This document shows positions 15,105 to 17,523 of a DNA stretch of 17,523 nucleotides, in pieces. This stretch comes from an uncultured Oscillospiraceae bacterium (GTDB taxonomy: Bacteria > Bacillota > Clostridia > Oscillospirales > Oscillospiraceae). The position numbers were made by a program, and so were the translations under genes. Positions within the stretch are counted from its first letter, which is position 1. The number at the start of each line of letters is the position of its first letter. The DNA lies in NCBI GenBank assembly GCA_934590505.1, contig CAKTPC010000032.1, forward strand, positions 1 to 17,523. The letters run 5' to 3'. The notes under the pieces were generated by a model. It saw only the letters and a program-made list of their open reading frames with translations, searched no databases and was not told the DNA's origin.

Positions 15105-16856
15105 TCAGTTCTCCTTTCTCAAAATGGCGCCGCGCGGGCACACCTGCGCGCACACCGTGCAGCCGACGCACTGGATGGGGTCGATGCAGGCCTTTTTATC
15201 GCGCACAGTTATTGCCGGGCACGCGACCTTGAGGCACATTTTGCAGCCGATGCACTTGTCGGTATCGACAGCGCACAGGCCGATATCGTGCTTGATGCGC
15301 TTGATGAGCAGGCAGGGGCGGCGCGTGATTATCGCGGCGGGGACCTCGGATGCGAGGGCGTCCTGCACCGCCTTTTCCATCGCCGTGAGATCCTGCGGAT
15401 CGACGATGATTATGTTCTTATAGCCGTAGGCCGCGAGGATATCCTCGATCTTAAGCTTCTCGGCGATATCGCCCTGAAGCGTTCTGCCGCTGCCGGGGTT
15501 ATCCTGATGGCCGGTCATGCCGGTGATGGAGTTATCGAGCACGACGGGGATGATGCTGCCCTTGTTGTAGATAATCTCTGCCGCGCCGGTCATGCCGCTG
15601 TGGAAAAAGGTGGAGTCGCCAAGGACACCGAAGATCTTCTTATGCTGGCCGGTGACGTCAAAGGCCTTTGACATACCCATACCGACGCTGAAGCCCGCGC
15701 CCATGCACACGACGCTGTCAAGCGCATTGAGGGGAGCGGAGCCGCCGAGGGTGTAGCAGCCGATGTCGCCCGCGACGACGAAGTCCTTGTGCTTTGCCAT
15801 CGTATAGAAGAAGCCGCGGTGCGGGCAGCCGGGGCAGAGTGCGGGCGGACGGGACACGGCGGTGACGCCGACGTCCACGGTCTGCGCCTTCTCGCCGAAG
15901 ATGCGCTCGCGCAGAAGCTGGGGGTTGAGCTCATAGAGCTTGCCGGTCATGGCCTTGCCCTCGCAGGGGATGCCCGCGGCGAGGATCTGGGACTCCATGA
16001 AGCCGTCGAGCTCTTCGATGACATAGAGCTTATCGACCTTGGAGGCAAAGTCGCGGATAAGCTCGATGGGCAGCGGATTTGTCAGACCGAGCTTAAGGAA
16101 GGAAGTATCCTCGGGGAAAGCATCCTTTGCGTACTGGTACGCGATGGACGCGGTGACGACGCCGACCTTGCTGCCGTTTATCTCCATGCGGTTGAGCGGG
16201 GAAGTGCAGGCGTATTCCTCAAGCGCCTGCATATTCTTTTCAAGCTTGGGGTGATTCATCATCGCATTCGCCGGGGCGGCGATATTCTTGCGCGGGTTGC
16301 GCACGTATGGCAGAACCGGACGCTCTTCACGCGTGCCGAAGGAGACGATGCTCTTGGAGTGAGCGACTCGCGTCGTCGTGCGCAGCAGCACAGGCACATC
16401 GAACTTTTCGGATATCTCATAGGCTGCGCGCATGAAGTCAAGGCACTCCTGAGAATCGGAGGGCTCGAGCATGGCAAGGCGCGCCGCACGCGCATAGTGC
16501 CGGCTGTCCTGCTCGTTCTGGGAGGAGTGCATGCTCGGGTCGTCCGCAACGACAATGACAAAGCCGCCGCCAACGCCGTTATAGGCTGCCGTGAACACGA
16601 GGTCCGCCGCAACATTCAGGCCGACATGCTTCATAGCGCACAGGCTGCGCACACCGGCAAGGCTTGCCCCATAAGCTACCTCGGACGCGACCTTCTCGTT
16701 CGGCGCCCATTCGCAGTACAGATCGTCCTTGTACTGCGGGAGCGACTCGAAAATCTCGGTGCTGGGCGTGCCGGGATATGCCGAGCACACCTTCACACCG
16801 GCTTCATACGCGCCGCGCGCAAGGGCTTCATTGCCTGAAAACAGAATTTTTTCCAA
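15105..16856 (-). CDS. iorA: Indolepyruvate ferredoxin oxidoreductase subunit alpha
   Basis: This 583-residue protein has the full IorA architecture. The N-terminal pyrimidine-binding domain has GNEALARGAYEAG (8-20) and SAYPGTPSTE (25-34). The TPP domain has CPGCPHRG (341-348), GDST (413-416) and DNSITGMTG (441-449). The C-terminal two-cluster ferredoxin domain has C535, C538, C541, C546 and C563, C566, C569, C573. The first cluster has the CX2CX2CX4C spacing usual in IorA. The start is a TTG at 16856, with no ATG nearby, and a good AAGGTGG lies 9 bases upstream. It catalyses oxidative decarboxylation of indole-, phenyl- or hydroxyphenyl-pyruvate with CoA. It leads the operon. Confidence 0.95.
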   Translation of the reverse strand: MEKILFSGNEALARGAYEAGVKVCSAYPGTPSTEIFESLPQYKDDLYCEWAPNEKVASEVAYGASLAGVRSLCAMKHVGLNVAADLVFTAAYNGVGGGFVIVVADDPSMHSSQNEQDSRHYARAARLAMLEPSDSQECLDFMRAAYEISEKFDVPVLLRTTTRVAHSKSIVSFGTREERPVLPYVRNPRKNIAAPANAMMNHPKLEKNMQALEEYACTSPLNRMEINGSKVGVVTASIAYQYAKDAFPEDTSFLKLGLTNPLPIELIRDFASKVDKLYVIEELDGFMESQILAAGIPCEGKAMTGKLYELNPQLLRERIFGEKAQTVDVGVTAVSRPPALCPGCPHRGFFYTMAKHKDFVVAGDIGCYTLGGSAPLNALDSVVCMGAGFSVGMGMSKAFDVTGQHKKIFGVLGDSTFFHSGMTGAAEIIYNKGSIIPVVLDNSITGMTGHQDNPGSGRTLQGDIAEKLKIEDILAAYGYKNIIIVDPQDLTAMEKAVQDALASEVPAAIITRRPCLLIKRIKHDIGLCAVDTDKCIGCKMCLKVACPAITVRDKKACIDPIQCVGCTVCAQVCPRGAILRKEN

Positions 16857-16863
16857 TGAAGTT

Positions 16864-16873
16864 GACCACCTTT
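16864..16873 (-). promoter_or_regulatory. Ribosome binding site supporting the TTG start of iorA
   Basis: On the minus strand the sequence AAAGGTGGTC lies with its AAGGTGG core 9 bases before TTG 16856-16854. This fits the extended Shine-Dalgarno and fixes the non-ATG start. Confidence 0.7.
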
Positions 16874-16924
16874 CTTATTTGCATTTTTACTCATCTCTAC
16901 AAGTTTTCACTTTCCGGTATTTTA

Positions 16925-16953
16925 ATTTTATTCAATTACTTGAAAAATGTAAA
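16925..16953 (-). promoter_or_regulatory. Sigma-A-type promoter of the iorA operon
   Basis: On the minus strand TTTACA (16953-16948) is followed by a 17-base spacer and TAAAAT (16930-16925). The predicted transcript start is near 16918, giving a leader of about 60 bases before the TTG start. The surrounding DNA is strongly AT-rich. The element overlaps the divergent lysR promoter. Confidence 0.65.
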
Positions 16954-16968
16954 ACGCAATAATATAAT
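16940..16968 (+). promoter_or_regulatory. Sigma-A-type promoter of the divergent LysR-family gene
   Basis: TTGAAA (16940-16945), a 17-base spacer and a consensus TATAAT (16963-16968) point rightward to the LysR-type gene, with the start of transcription expected near 16975. Its -35 lies within the spacer of the opposing iorA promoter, so RNA polymerase cannot easily occupy both. Confidence 0.7.
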
Positions 16969-16974
16969 GAAGTC

Positions 16975-16989
16975 ATAAGCTATGCTTAT
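16975..16989. promoter_or_regulatory. LysR-type regulator binding palindrome (T-N11-A)
   Basis: ATAAGC-TAT-GCTTAT is a perfect 15-bp inverted repeat containing the T-N11-A pattern of LysR-type sites (T at 16976, A at 16988). Its centre is about 64 bp upstream of the predicted iorA transcript start, the classical recognition-site position, and it sits on the predicted transcript start of the regulator itself. Activation of ior and self-repression are therefore likely. Confidence 0.65.
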
Positions 16990-17008
16990 ATTAGAGAGGG
17001 TGATATCT

Positions 17009-17523
17009 TTGACAATGTCACAGGTCCTATATGTCCTTGAGATAGAGGACTGCCGGAGCATATCCGCTGCCGCGGCGCGGCTGTATCTGTCGCAGTCGGC
17101 GCTTTCGCAGCAGGTGCAGCGGCTCGAGGCGGAGCTTGGCTACACGCTCTTTTCCCGCACGCCGCGCGGCCTTACGCTTACGCCCTCGGGGGAGAAATTC
17201 TGCCGCGAGGCGCGGGCAGTGGCGGACACATGGCGCAGCTTCTGCGGCAAGGTACACCCCGGCGGGCAGAGCCGCAGGCCCCTGCGCGTCGGGCTCGGCG
17301 CGCGGGTATACTCAAACAATCTGTTTCAGGACGTCGTGCGCTTCTTTGACGAGCACCCGGATATCGACGTGAACTTCGTCACGGAGTCGGGGCGCGATAT
17401 GCTGGCGGGCTTGCGCGACGGGAGCATTGACTTTGCGCTGGACAGGCTCCAGGCCGGGGACGAGACGGGGCAGGACATGTTCATGTGCGATCTGGTGCAT
17501 GAGCGGCAGTGCCTCATCATGGC
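17009..17523 (+). CDS. LysR-family transcriptional regulator (partial, 3' end outside window)
   Basis: The frame is open to the end of the window, with 171 codons visible. The N-terminal winged helix-turn-helix is clear: CRSISAAAARLYLSQSALSQ with QVQRLEAELGYTLFSRTPRG after it, then LTPSGEKF. The effector domain begins around RRPLRVGLGARVY. The TTG at 17009 fits the GAGGGTGAT ribosome binding site (16995-17003) with about 8 bases of spacing from the GAGGG core; the ATG at 17015 is 14 bases away and is the alternative. The gene is divergent from iorA with 152 bp between starts and is probably its regulator, responding to an aromatic amino acid or its keto acid. The ligand is unknown. Confidence 0.9.
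   Translation, partial: MTMSQVLYVLEIEDCRSISAAAARLYLSQSALSQQVQRLEAELGYTLFSRTPRGLTLTPSGEKFCREARAVADTWRSFCGKVHPGGQSRRPLRVGLGARVYSNNLFQDVVRFFDEHPDIDVNFVTESGRDMLAGLRDGSIDFALDRLQAGDETGQDMFMCDLVHERQCLIM

Noticed and set aside
15789..16838. 349-codon open frame antisense to iorA, plus similar frames at 11656-12528 and 12525-13250 (+)
   Set aside because: They mirror strongly recognised genes on the other strand in GC-rich DNA with biased third positions. Their translations show no motifs and are rich in Arg/Ala/Val.
16664..16978. Plus-strand open frame across the iorA start region
   Set aside because: It overlaps the iorA coding strand and the promoter region, and its AT-rich tail is the control region rather than protein-like sequence.

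Overview
The window looks like a GC-rich anaerobic Gram-positive bacterium, most likely a gut-type member of the Clostridia. The evidence is strong AGGAGG-type ribosome binding sites, tight operons with ATGA overlaps, a lipoprotein signal peptide, an oxygen-sensitive ferredoxin-linked 2-oxoacid oxidoreductase and a Ptb/Buk kinase pair. Family assignments rest on motifs and remembered family sequences; no database search was possible. There are no RNA genes, CRISPR arrays or transposases, and no gene-free stretch longer than 300 bases.

Region 1 (1-6770, + strand) is a dense run of small-molecule-modifying genes ending in an AraC-type regulator. Three genes look intact: a SAM methyltransferase (451), a metallo-beta-lactamase-fold hydrolase (1070) and an ATC-hydrolase-family protein (3003). 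Most of the others look like deletion or fusion products: an internally deleted alpha/beta hydrolase (1930), a chimera of two alpha/beta hydrolases lacking the nucleophile (2170), a membrane-protein N-terminus running out of frame into half a methyltransferase (3707/3898), an N-terminally clipped methyltransferase (4426), a GNAT remnant fused to a membrane-protein C-terminus (4949) and an internally deleted second ATC-hydrolase paralogue (5472).

Region 2 (6771-11306, + strand) holds an AT-richer leader, a lipoprotein with a possible ZinT-like domain, two hairpins, and two half-size ABC transporters of the exporter fold resembling the YbtP/YbtQ (IrtA/IrtB) pair. With the AraC regulator and the thiazoline-ring-hydrolase family upstream, this suggests handling of a metallophore or other thiazoline-containing compound. 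That role is inferred.

Region 3 (11317-16856, - strand) is a compact operon iorA-iorB-ptb-buk-aminotransferase. It reads as a complete ATP-yielding route for aromatic amino acids: transamination to an aryl pyruvate, oxidation to arylacetyl-CoA with reduced ferredoxin, phosphorolysis to an arylacetyl phosphate, then ATP formation. A divergent LysR-type gene (17009 to the window end) shares an AT-rich control region with iorA. That region carries back-to-back sigma-A promoters and a T-N11-A palindrome centred about 64 bp upstream of the predicted iorA transcript start. A strong hairpin at 11261-11306 separates the two convergent operons.
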